Source of the DNA: Arctopsyche grandis
Taxonomy: Eukaryota > Arthropoda > Insecta > Trichoptera > Hydropsychidae
Assembly (NCBI RefSeq): GCF_051622035.1
Contig: NC_135358.1
Span: 436,501 to 500,500 of the forward strand
Direction: 5' to 3'
DNA: 64,000 bases
Shown: one piece after another, positions 35,171 through 44,481 of the stretch
How positions within the stretch are numbered: position 1 is the first letter of the stretch
Layout of the letters: each line of letters opens with the position of its first letter
Made by a program: the position numbers and the translations under genes
Notes under the pieces: model-generated
Database searches by the model: none
Seen by the model: only the letters and a program-made list of their open reading frames with translations
Told to the model about the DNA's origin: nothing

Positions 35171-35346
35171 ACGAATGCCGAGCCAGCGACACTCTACCAT
35201 ATCCAGATACCGCTGAACGCCATACTTTTGCCCAAATATAATACCTTTGTACAACCATAGGCAAACAATAAAACTTTATAAATCTAGCACAACAGTGTTT
35301 CGTTAGGCTGGGATACGGTCAACACACAGTACCCCGCCTACACACT

Positions 35347-35948
35347 GGTTTATAAAGGTGTTGCTTGAGCAACGCGTAGCTGGGCTGGTGAGATCACGTT
35401 CTGGAAGATTCCGACGGGGTCGAGGTCTTCCTTTGTGTTCGATGTTTGATGCGTAGTTGCGTAGCTCCTTGGGATTTCCCGTGTACTCATGATTGCGTAT
35501 CTGGAGCGAGTCGAATCGCCTTTATGGGTAAGCTGGAAGTATTTCGGCCACGGCTAACTTTCGTGTACGAGAAGAGGACGCGATGATGTCATTTGTACAG
35601 ATTAAGTTCGATGAGGGAAATAGGTGATATCACAAGTCGTGCTATATCTCTACACTATTATTATTATATTTGTTTTTATTTATTGTAGGGCCGATGAGAC
35701 AAACTTTTGAAACTTTTAGCTCAAATAGGCTTCTGGTACCTCGTCGAAAAATCAACATTAATTATACTAATTACAAGCTTTCATCGTCAACTCATATGTA
35801 CAAATGTTTGCAACGCATACAGGCGACCGAATTCTTTCATAAAGGCGGTTGAAAGAAATGAGAGTCGAAAAAATTATATTCCTTAAAAAATACCAAAACA
35901 AGTTTTTTTGTTTCGTATTTTGAAAATTTTGTTTGCTGTTAAGTTTTA
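35347..35948. other. Intergenic sequence, no gene seen
   Basis: 35347-35640 is GC-richer than its surroundings but has no recognisable frame. The rest is AT-rich. Confidence 0.4.
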
Positions 35949-36054
35949 CAGTGAAAGCATATTTCAAGTGAAAATATATTTTCACCAATTCAAGCAGTGA
36001 AAATGTATCAAACAATGAATTTACAACGTTTAACTCTACATATATATTTAACCC

Positions 36055-36575
36055 TGTAACGAACGTTTTTACGCGCGCTTATCTGATCTCGCGGTGGTGA
36101 TGCAGAGGGCTTTTACGTCGTTCTTCTTCCAAGGGTCGGGTTATATGGAAACGTGGACTAATCTTGGGATACAGTTTATATATAGTCGGGGAGGTTCCTG
36201 ACTGCAAATCGTCTCGTTGATAACAGCTTCCTCGTGGTCGGGAAGCTGGCTCTGCGGTCCTCTGGTCGGTCGGTCCTCTCACGGCTGAGGTTTCTCCGGA
36301 AACGGCGTGAGGAATACAGGGGACGTTGGGCTGGTACTCTTTGGAGGGAGTGATGCTGCACTCGACCTCACAGCGGTTCTTCAGCAAGATGGTGGATCTC
36401 TGGGCCCCGTCTCCCCCTGGAGACGTACACAGGAGAGATCTTTCTTCGTCGGTCGATGGCGGGTGAGAGAGGCGCTCTCCATGCGCGCGCGCCTATAAGG
36501 CTTTTTCCTGTGTGGCCACTCGAAATAAAGGGCGAGTGCTGCCCTATGGGACAATGGGGAAAACGTCACGTTACA
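36055..36575 (+). mobile_element. Solo LTR, family B, copy 1 (521 bp), 4-bp TSD
   Basis: It begins TGTAACGAACG and ends AAACGTCACGTTACA, with ACCC duplicated at 36051-36054 and 36576-36579. CCTATAAGG near 36491 and AATAAAGG near 36525 are TATA-like and polyadenylation-like signals in the expected order for the plus strand. No internal region. Confidence 0.8.
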
Positions 36576-36605
36576 ACCCTTATTAAATGAATAGGGCCAA
36601 CCCTT

Positions 36606-36855
36606 TTTTTTCCGTGAGGGGAAAACCTTGCATAGGCCCCCCCCGGCCCGAATATCCAGGGGGAGTGTGAGATTCGTACTCACTAAAAACCCCTCTCTCT
36701 TGCAGCTGCTGCCACACTTAAGCATTACCAGGCAGCAGCCGGTCTTGCGCAATGCGCTCACACAGGAGAAATCCGGGCCCCACCACCGGTCGCGGTGCTC
36801 TGATCAAGCCCTACAACACGGAGACAAGCCCCTGATATATCCTTTCCTTTCGGTT
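36606..36855 (-). mobile_element. Short GC-rich retro-insert with 12-bp TSD
   Basis: GGGCCAACCCTT occurs on both sides (36594-36605, 36856-36867). The insert starts with a T-run, i.e. an A-tail on the minus strand, so it looks like a truncated minus-strand retrotransposition product. A minus-strand frame reads VSTNLTLPLDIRAG and resembles a LINE 3' end, but this is weak. Confidence 0.55.
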
Positions 36856-37006
36856 GGGCCAACCCTTAACTTTTAACAACCCTTATAAGGGCCAACCCTT
36901 ACTTAACCTAACCTATCTTAACCCTTAAATAATACCAACCCTGAAAATGTAACTGATTATGATTTTACTGAAACGTCAGTGAAAATATATTTTCAATGTG
37001 ACATAT

Positions 37007-38059
37007 ACATTTGGATTGCTGTTGCAAGTTACAACTTGTAACCCACCCGAACTATGATTCGGGGAAATAACGGGATGGCAGGTATAGCTTCAGTCCGCAT
37101 AAAGGTCTTTTATGTTCTATTATCTTTGCGACTGCCAGATGTATTTCTTCAAGGATGTCGAGTATTGGTTGGTCATCGAAAGAACAATGTCCTAGATGTG
37201 AGATTGGGGGTAAAAGCACTATTTTCTCATGAATGAATTTGAAAACGTTCAATCTCTCTTGTCGTTTGGTCCTGTTCAAAGCCAAAAGCTTTGGTTTTCT
37301 GGTTAATTTTTATTGTGATTAAAATTTTCAACCCCAAATTTCTCACAAGTAAAATTTTTGCAATACTCTCATTCACTTAATTTTTTTTTATCATTTATTC
37401 AAATGCTAATAAAATTAAAGAGCGGCCGATTCAAGTTTGCACACAGGCGGAACTCCTAGGCGCGGCCCTGGTCAAGTCTACGTCACCGTTGAATTGTAAA
37501 AATAAAAAAATATTATTATAATACTATACAACATTTGCTTATTAGCAAAAACAAACAAAAAATACAACACTGCAAGTCTTCAAAAAAGTTTCAACTAGAT
37601 TAATTCAAGGGCTTCGTAATTAAAACATAAATCTGAAATTTTATTATTTAATCAAATTCGGACTCAATTAATTTTATTGAATCTGGCATTCTAATATTTT
37701 ACAGCCAAAATTACATCTTTAAATCAACATTTTTAAAAATTTTCCTTCATCTGTCAATAATATTTGCTAAAACGTTATTTGTAATTTTGGATGGCCGTAG
37801 ACTTAAAACTCTAATTAACCAATTATACAAATAGTCAAATGTCAAAATTGATTAACAAATAATTCTAAATTTCAATTACACACAGACATTCATCTAATAT
37901 ATTACAATTTTTACAAAATTGCATATGTATATTACAGAAGAAAGTGTCTATTTATTTTAAGACTATATACATATGTAAATATTAGTTTGTAAATAATGCA
38001 TATAAGTTTTTTTTTATTTAAATATTTTAAAATATAATTATGCATGTATACGTTTGAAC
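37007..38059. other. Intergenic sequence, possible LINE scrap
   Basis: A minus-strand frame at 37052-37285 (HCSFDDQPILDILEE and onward) may be a scrap of a LINE C-terminus; I am unsure. The rest is AT-rich and contains the probable 3' UTR of the kinase gene just before 38060. Confidence 0.35.
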
Positions 38060-41000
38060 TTAATTATTATTTTCACACTTTGAAGGCATCCTAAAATAAA
38101 AACGTTCTTCAACATTCTTATCGTTGATCGGTGAATGAGCTCTGACACCATAAGTTGTGGGTCGTTTTGTGGGGTCGTGCGATAACATCAAACGGAGCAA
38201 TTCGTACTGAAAATGACATATTTTAATTATATATGTATATCCAGTGAAATATAATAATTTGCACTCGGTAAATGTACCTCATTAGGAAAAGCATTGATCA
38301 ATTCTGGCGAAAAAGTTTCATTGTGTAATTTTTCCAAAACTTTAATCCTTTCTACTCCAGTTTTGAAAATGGATAATAATTCCACTAAAATAATTCCGAG
38401 AGCCCAAATATCCACTTTATTGTCATAAGTTGTTTTAACTTTTTGTTCTGGCGCTATATAAAAACTAGTCCCTAATTGAGGAAGCTGAATTTTATTACCT
38501 GATTGAATAAAATTAATATTATTAAAAAGTAATAAAATAATTTTCACTGACCGACGTTTAGCGTATGTTCCAATTTTTTTGGCAATTTGAAGTCCATACT
38601 ATCAATGAATAAAGGATCGATGATATTTGTTGTCAATCCGAAATCACCAATTTTAATATGGTCATCGGTGAAAAAAAATATATTTTCAGGTTTTAAATCT
38701 CGATGAATGAAACCCTGTTCGTGTATATATTCCACTCCGCTCACAATTTGTTTAAAATAAGAAACATACTGCTTGTATATGAAATATGATTGAATTGTGT
38801 TTTAAAATATATTATATAGGTGCATATGTTTAATAGCATAGCTAGACAAAGGTAAGTATGAATAAAATGTATATACTTTTTTGCTACGTTCTTCAAACAC
38901 GTTATATTTAGTTAACCAATCTCTTAGATTCCCCTCTTTGCACAGTTGCATTTGAATGTAAAAGTAAGCTTTTTTGCTTGGCTCATAACTTGTAGGATAA
39001 CTTCCAGGCTGCGATGAATCCAAAGAAGATTCTTCGTTTTCCAATTCTCTACAATACACAAGAAAATAATGAGAAATATTCACATCACAGAAAGCATTTT
39101 AAGGTACTGTAAGTATAATAATTTACAATTCTAGAGGATCATCCCAATTGAGCGGCGGTTCTTCCAGCCATGAATGATAATAGCGTACAAGATTTACATG
39201 ATCTAAATTTGCTTGAGCTTGAACTTCGCGCACTATTTGATCCAATTCATATTCTCTGGAAAAAAAAATGCAACTTTACTTAATTTGTAATATGTATGTT
39301 CCTTGCAGTTCTGTGATTTAAGTAATTGGACATACAAGTATGTATGCAGATTTTTTTTTTAATGTATCCACCAATTCATCATAATAAGAATATAAAATTT
39401 ATATTACACACAAATAGATGAGAGTAACTATTTACTTCTTATCGATCCTTTTAATTGCATAATTACAATTAGCATGTCGGTGACGAGCTTCAAAAACTGA
39501 TCCAAATGCTCCATTGCCCAAGACCTTGATGTACTCAAAAGTATTGAAGAATTCGCTATTGTATTTCTCGTCCTTTATGTCTTTGTTAACATTTTTAAAC
39601 ATCTCATCAACAGCAGATAGGCTTCTACTGAGCTGAATGGAGCTTTCTTCAAGGTATACATACCATCCTATATCCAAAGCTTTACAACCTAGTGATTAAA
39701 TTTAAAGTTAGCAATATGTACATATAAGTTTAAATATAATATGAAAATTCAAATACCTTCCGCCGTAATATAAAATAAAAATTGATCATCTGCAGTAAAA
39801 ATTTCCTCTAAATTAATTTCATTTGTGGGCTGAACTTTCATCTGTGAAGATTCCCGAATGTATCGACACTTGAATACAATTCAAATAAAACGAAAATTAA
39901 CATACATAGAGATATACATACATAATATGATACTATGAATACACATACATCTCCCATAAATCCATAGTAGAACGTTGGAAGAACAACCTTGCCATTCATT
40001 CGTACCGTAGGCAAGGAACTGAATAAATCCAGTTTTTGTAATCGTTTATTTTCAAGGATCCACACACTTGCAATTGAAGACCTGAGCTGTATGTAAATCA
40101 AAACGCACTAGATTTACATAAACTTGTTACATATATACATATAAGTGAATGAAAATGAGTAAACACAAACTTTAATCTTCCAAAAAAAATTGATGGAAGG
40201 ACTGATCTGTCGAATTATTATGCCTTTGAGTGAATCGACTTTGATTTGACAATTAACTTCACTTGAATCATTTTGAATTTCAGGACTTTGGGCATCTTTT
40301 TTGAGGCCTATTTCATATTCTGTAACGCTCATACTCCATCTGAATAATTAATTATTTTGTAGTTATATTTTCGCTGCCACAATTGAATACTTAATAAAAA
40401 AAAATGAGAAACAACAACTTTGTGCGCATATTATTTTGACAATTGGCCTTTAGCACTTGAATTGTAGATTTTAAGACCAAAGGAATCTTCGGAATACAAT
40501 TTTTATTTTTGTCTAATTTTTCCAAGCCTCTTTGTGCATTGTTCTTATGATTGATATACCCCACAGGCAATGAAAGATTTTTAACGAATGTCATTTTAGA
40601 TCCTGAAATAAACACATATAATATTATATCATATACTATGTAGAATAAAATTTTATGAATTTGATGAGAATACAAGATGCCAAACCTGTTAGTATTACAT
40701 CGCCAATGCTAGGGCAAGACGAAAACAATTGTTCCATCGAAATTTGTAGTGGTTTTGGTAGAAAGTCATACTCGACTTTATACAGTGCTCCGCCGAGAGA
40801 AGGAACTAGGTCTAAAATCTTCCCATTATTGCAATTCAGCTATAAAATAGGTACATATAACAATATTTCAAAATACATTAAGAAAACGATGCCAACTAAG
40901 ATTATTTTTATGTATATGTAGATTTGTTTTACCGGTGGAAGTTTATTTAAGATCAAAGGTGTTCCTGGCTTAAAGCTCCAAACAATTATTCCCAAGAAAT

Positions 41001-41537
41001 AGTCTATAGCGCACAGTCTTCCATCCATCGTACTCACAATAATCAAACTAAGGTATAAACAAAAACATTAGCATCTTTACAAAAATGGGAAACACTATTA
41101 CATTACACTTACTCTTCCGACTGATACTCGGTATTCGAAATGGACAATTGTTTGATTATTCTCGTTAGGCTACGGACAGCGAATTTCTTGAAGTCTAATA
41201 GGATGCATATCCCCACTTCATTCAAACTAACTTCCAATAATTCATCACCGAGAATGATTCCGATGGTTTTCAGAATTGAGTATGATATTCTTTCGCCCGA
41301 TAGAAAAATTTCAACACTCGTTGCAAAATCAGAAGAATCCTTCGTAGGACTGTCGTATTCTTTCCAGATGGCAATTTGTAATATCCGTAATGATCTGAAT
41401 ACTCTTTGTGCTTGTTTCTTATTTATACAGTAAGCACGGAGTAATCGATCTAGGATAGAAAACTTTGGTAATTCCTGAGCTTGCAGAATCTCCATTTCCC
41501 TCATCAGAATTGCACACGCTTGGTTGGCGATCGACAT
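38060..41537 (-). CDS. PEK: PERK-like eIF2alpha kinase with unusual N-terminus, 13 exons
   Basis: Minus-strand exons: 41537-41113, 41047-40933, 40839-40686, 40602-40419, 40339-40171, 40086-39949, 39868-39757, 39688-39436, 39255-39127, 39048-38877, 38771-38552, 38498-38278, 38206-38060. All phases agree, giving 812 residues. Residues 1-141 are helical and unlike PERK. 143 to about 420 match the PERK luminal beta-propeller ([43 protein letters not shown]). The kinase runs from about 483: glycine loop [14 protein letters not shown]512 in CNYAIKR, E527, a short insert (about 545-585) with QMQLC after it, HRDLKPEN (D642), IGDFG (D660), T701 in [11 protein letters not shown]. Known role: PERK phosphorylates eIF2alpha during ER stress. 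Oddities: no signal peptide, no transmembrane helix, and a kinase insert of tens rather than hundreds of residues. The kinase domain looks active. A diverged paralogue or an unusual isoform is possible. Confidence 0.85.
41113..41537 (-). CDS. First coding exon of the PERK-like model, NEPRO-like helical domain
   Basis: The 141-residue segment starts [16 protein letters not shown] and includes [20 protein letters not shown], then [13 protein letters not shown] and [20 protein letters not shown]. The pattern (basic NKKQ/NRxxR turn, amphipathic helices, VE...L, then LxExxIxL...RxL) recalls the N-terminal domain of NEPRO (DUF4477-type), from memory only. The exon's frame ends GAA GAG TAA, but a strong donor GA|GTAAGTG overlaps the stop and joins in phase with the luminal-domain exon. 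It could therefore be either the start of the kinase or a short separate protein of 142 residues. Confidence 0.5.
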
Positions 41538-42185
41538 CTCTCCAGCTAATTGGTGTGATTTTTAAATATTTTATAATATCAAATGGCACTTATTGGCAGA
41601 TGCACTTTTTTTTCATAATCCATTTAAACATGTTTAAAATAAAGAGTTTTCACAGTGTTTATAGGTACTTGAACTCTTTATGGAGAGTGTAGATGTACAT
41701 ATAAACAATGTATATTACTATTTATTTTTATCTGGAACCACTTTTGACACATAATATTTATGAGTCACACGTTGATTGAATGAAAACAAGTACATTTGAT
41801 ATTATTTACACACACACTGATATTTATTACAATCTTTTTATCGTATTATAATCTAAGAAAATCGAATTTCGATAACAGAGCAACTTATCAATACCTTATT
41901 TTAGGTAAAAGTATACCGCTGCTCACAGAACAGAATAAAAATAAAGTGGCAACGGTATGTAATGGCCCGCATACACGTTTTTTATTCAAAATTATTATGC
42001 GCTATTTTTATAGCAATTTTTTGCAATGTGTACATACGTATAAGTTTAATGGTAAATCTCAAGTATCTGTCATAAGTAGAGATGGGCAAAAATGGGAATT
42101 TTTAACGAACGGAAAAAAACCGGGAACTTTGGGAAAATTGGAGTTTTTTTTACATAAAACTGCATTTTTTAAATTGAGATTGACC
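41538..42185. other. Intergenic sequence, probable 5' region of the kinase gene
   Basis: AT-rich, with no signal-peptide exon that I could recognise on the minus strand. Confidence 0.35.
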
Positions 42186-42780
42186 AAAATATTTTAGTAA
42201 TAACACTGAGCAACAAAAAAATCATGTTTTTGAGTTACCAGAGCGGATACTAGCCAATATTTACTAATTTTGACCCCCTGAATTCTAATATGATAATGAT
42301 TTTTGGTGGTTGGTGATCGTTTACGAGGTATGAGCGTTTGAAAAATGCGCGATTTTTACAGTTTTTTGGCTTTTGCGGTCTTTAACTCAAAATCTAGTAT
42401 TGCTGTGCTCAAAGTGAGCATTGGAATCAATAGTCAGATGTTTTTCCTATTGATTGTGACATTTCATTGCTTTGAAATACTTATAATTAATTGTCTAGCA
42501 AATTTTAAAAGTCAAAAATATATTTTTTTTCCGTGCTACTTTTCATTTATTTGGCAAATTTTTTATTTCACCACGTTTATAAGGATTGGTTTTCTATCTA
42601 AATATTTTTTTATCTAAACGTACTAATTCAAGCGGTATTTGCAATTTAAATGCTTTCGTTGTGTATACGGTTGTAGCACGAAATGTGTTGGTGCAAGCGA
42701 GACGGCATATAGTCCGACCGCTGTAGTGTGTGAGGTGGATTACATTTCATCTCGCTTGCACCAACACATTTCGCGTTACA
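42186..42780. repeat. ~590-bp noncoding repeat with terminal hairpin, copy 2 (reverse of 15604-16190)
   Basis: It starts CACTGAGCAACAAAAAAATC, passes GTTTACGAGGTATGAGCG, and ends with GGTGGATTACATTTCATCTC, which forms a hairpin with GAGACGGCATATAGTCC upstream. It parallels the other copy over its full length with many substitutions. Confidence 0.6.
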
Positions 42781-43046
42781 AGTCTCCGAGATTCCGAATT
42801 CCGAGATCATTGTAGTTGTATTTCGAACAAGCGATAATAATTAATAGCATCCGACTCGAACACAAACCGGACATTTACAGTCCTGTCACTACATAAAAAC
42901 GTTTAGATTCATCGCAAAACTTAATTGAATCCATGCTACTAGTATCTAAAAATGTGTCGATTTGAAAATTTGATTGATATACATTTTTTTTTTAAACTTT
43001 CCCAAAATTTCCGGGGAAAAAAACCCGGTTTATTCTCGGGAATAAA

Positions 43047-43408
43047 CCACTGACCCGTGGTGGTGGTTGTTGATGCGTAAGCGAGGAATGTGCTTTTGTC
43101 GATGGGGTAGAATTTTCTGGAACGATTGGCACCGTTCCGCTCGATGTAGTTTAATGGCTGCAGGTGTGCTTCGACTGGTTTGTTTCCGCTCGACCGGTAG
43201 GGGCGTTCCGCTTGAGTTTAGTTTAATGGCTGCAGGTGTGCTTCGACTGGTTTTGTTCCGCTCGAGTGGGAGGGGTGGAACTTTCTCGAAGGTTTTGGCA
43301 CCGTTCCGCTTGAGTTTAGTATAATGGCTGCAGGTGTGCTTCGACTGGTTTTGGGAATGTATTCTGCGTCGCAGTAAATGTTTTGATGAATGTGACGAGA
43401 TTCCCACA
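43047..43408 (-). mobile_element. LTR-A fragment
   Basis: It contains the HSE-bearing half of LTR-A, with CCGTTCCGCTCGATG-type repeats, ending GACGAGATTCCCACA. The CGGGG-end half is missing. A reversed Helitron family 1 fragment (about 43428-43548) follows. Confidence 0.6.
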
Positions 43409-43545
43409 TATTTATTACTTAATAGTGTTTTTATCCGGCTTCGCTCAGTATTTGCAATATAAACCGCTAAAACGTGGCCAATCTAATAGTAAACATTTTA
43501 TTAAATGTATTTGAATAGTTTTATTTTGTTTAAATTTATTTGTAT

Positions 43546-44136
43546 TGTAGGCGGGGTAGGATGTGTTGACCGTATCCCAGCCTAACGAAACACTGTTGTG
43601 CTTGTTTTAATAAAGTTTTATTGTTTGCCTATGGTTGTACAAAGGTATTATATTTGGGCAAAAGTATGTCGTTCAGCGGTCTCTGGATATGGTAGAGTGT
43701 CGCTGGCTCGGCATTCGGCTATGTTCAGAAGGTCTCTGGATGCGGCAGTGTGTTGCTGGCTCGTTCGGCTGGTTGATCTTCCAAGTCCGCGTAGTGCAGT
43801 GGTGGCAGGTCAGGAGCTGGATGTCGACTGGTCTGCTGCTGTGTGTCGACGCTTGCTGCTGTGGGTCGACGGGCGTTGTTTGGGTTGTACCTCCTTTACA
43901 GTGTTTCCGGTTGCTGGCTGTTGTTGATGCGTATGCGAGGAATGTGTTTTTGTCGATGGGGTAGACTTTTCTGGAACGATTGGCACCGTTCCGCTCGATG
44001 TAGTTTAATGGCTGCAGGTGTGCTTCGACTGGACTTTGTTTCCGCTCGAGCGGTAGGGGTGGAGCTTTCTCGAACGTTCTAGGAATGTATTCTGCGTCTC
44101 AGTATATGACTTGATGATGGTGACGAGATTCCCACA
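43546..44136 (-). mobile_element. LTR-A, copy 3 (591 bp), upstream of SHOC2
   Basis: It begins TGTAGGCGGGGTAGG and ends GACGAGATTCCCACA. The flanks GTAT (43542-43545) and GTAC (44137-44140) form a 4-bp duplication with one difference. It has the same reversed AATAAA as copy 1 and a heat-shock-element-like TTCTCGAACGTTC at 44067-44079. It is shorter than copies 1 and 2 through loss of internal repeat units. Confidence 0.65.
44067..44079. promoter_or_regulatory. Heat-shock-element-like site in LTR-A copy 3
   Basis: TTCTCGAACGTTC has three alternating pentamers at the canonical spacing, about 405 bp upstream of the SHOC2 start codon. Confidence 0.5.
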
Positions 44137-44481
44137 GTACATTAATTTGTTCGCCGACGTCGTGGATCTTTCTCTCGAGCGTTCTCACTTTTACCTGAAC
44201 CTTTGAATGCATTTGAATTTGTAATTTCGTATTATCGGGAGGTATGCAGCAGGGTGTGCAGGGGGAGTGGGTGTGAGATAGGGAACGGGAGTGCGAACAG
44301 GAGTCGGTTGTCATCTTCTCTGCGGGCCGATCCTTCAGCTGAACGCCGCACGCCGTGACGTGCGTGGAGCCGGCAGCCGGGAAAGTGACGTGACGTGACC
44401 TGACCTGACCTGATCTGATAGCATGCGAACGACGCTCGGCGACTTCCCCGAGTGTCACGCGAGCCTCCGTCCAGCTCCAGC

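Larger units (their letters stand above)
34494..35342 (+). mobile_element. LTR-A, copy 2 (849 bp), upstream of NDUFA4, with 4-bp TSD
   Basis: It begins TGTAGGAATCTCGTC and ends ACCCCGCCTACA, with a perfect CACT duplication (34490-34493, 35343-35346). AATAAA at about 35267 and a TATAAT-like box near 35238 put the retroelement sense on the plus strand, so its U3-like end faces NDUFA4. It includes 3.5 tandem copies of a 53-bp unit (34996-35170) and heat-shock-element-like sites (34525-34542, 34623-34635). It looks like a solo LTR. Confidence 0.75.
35949..37006. mobile_element. M1 MITE interrupted by an LTR and a short retro-insert
   Basis: The left end (ACAGTGAAAGCATATTTCAA) and right part (ACTGAAACGTCAGTGAAAAT) belong to the family of 4985-5272. 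Inserted into it are solo LTR-B (36055-36575) and a 250-bp GC-rich retro-insert (36606-36855). Confidence 0.7.

Noticed and set aside
34593-35264. Frames of 118-172 codons within LTR-A copy 2 and its relatives
   Set aside because: They follow the tandem 53-bp and GTTCCGCTCGA repeats in several frames on both strands, with no protein domain.
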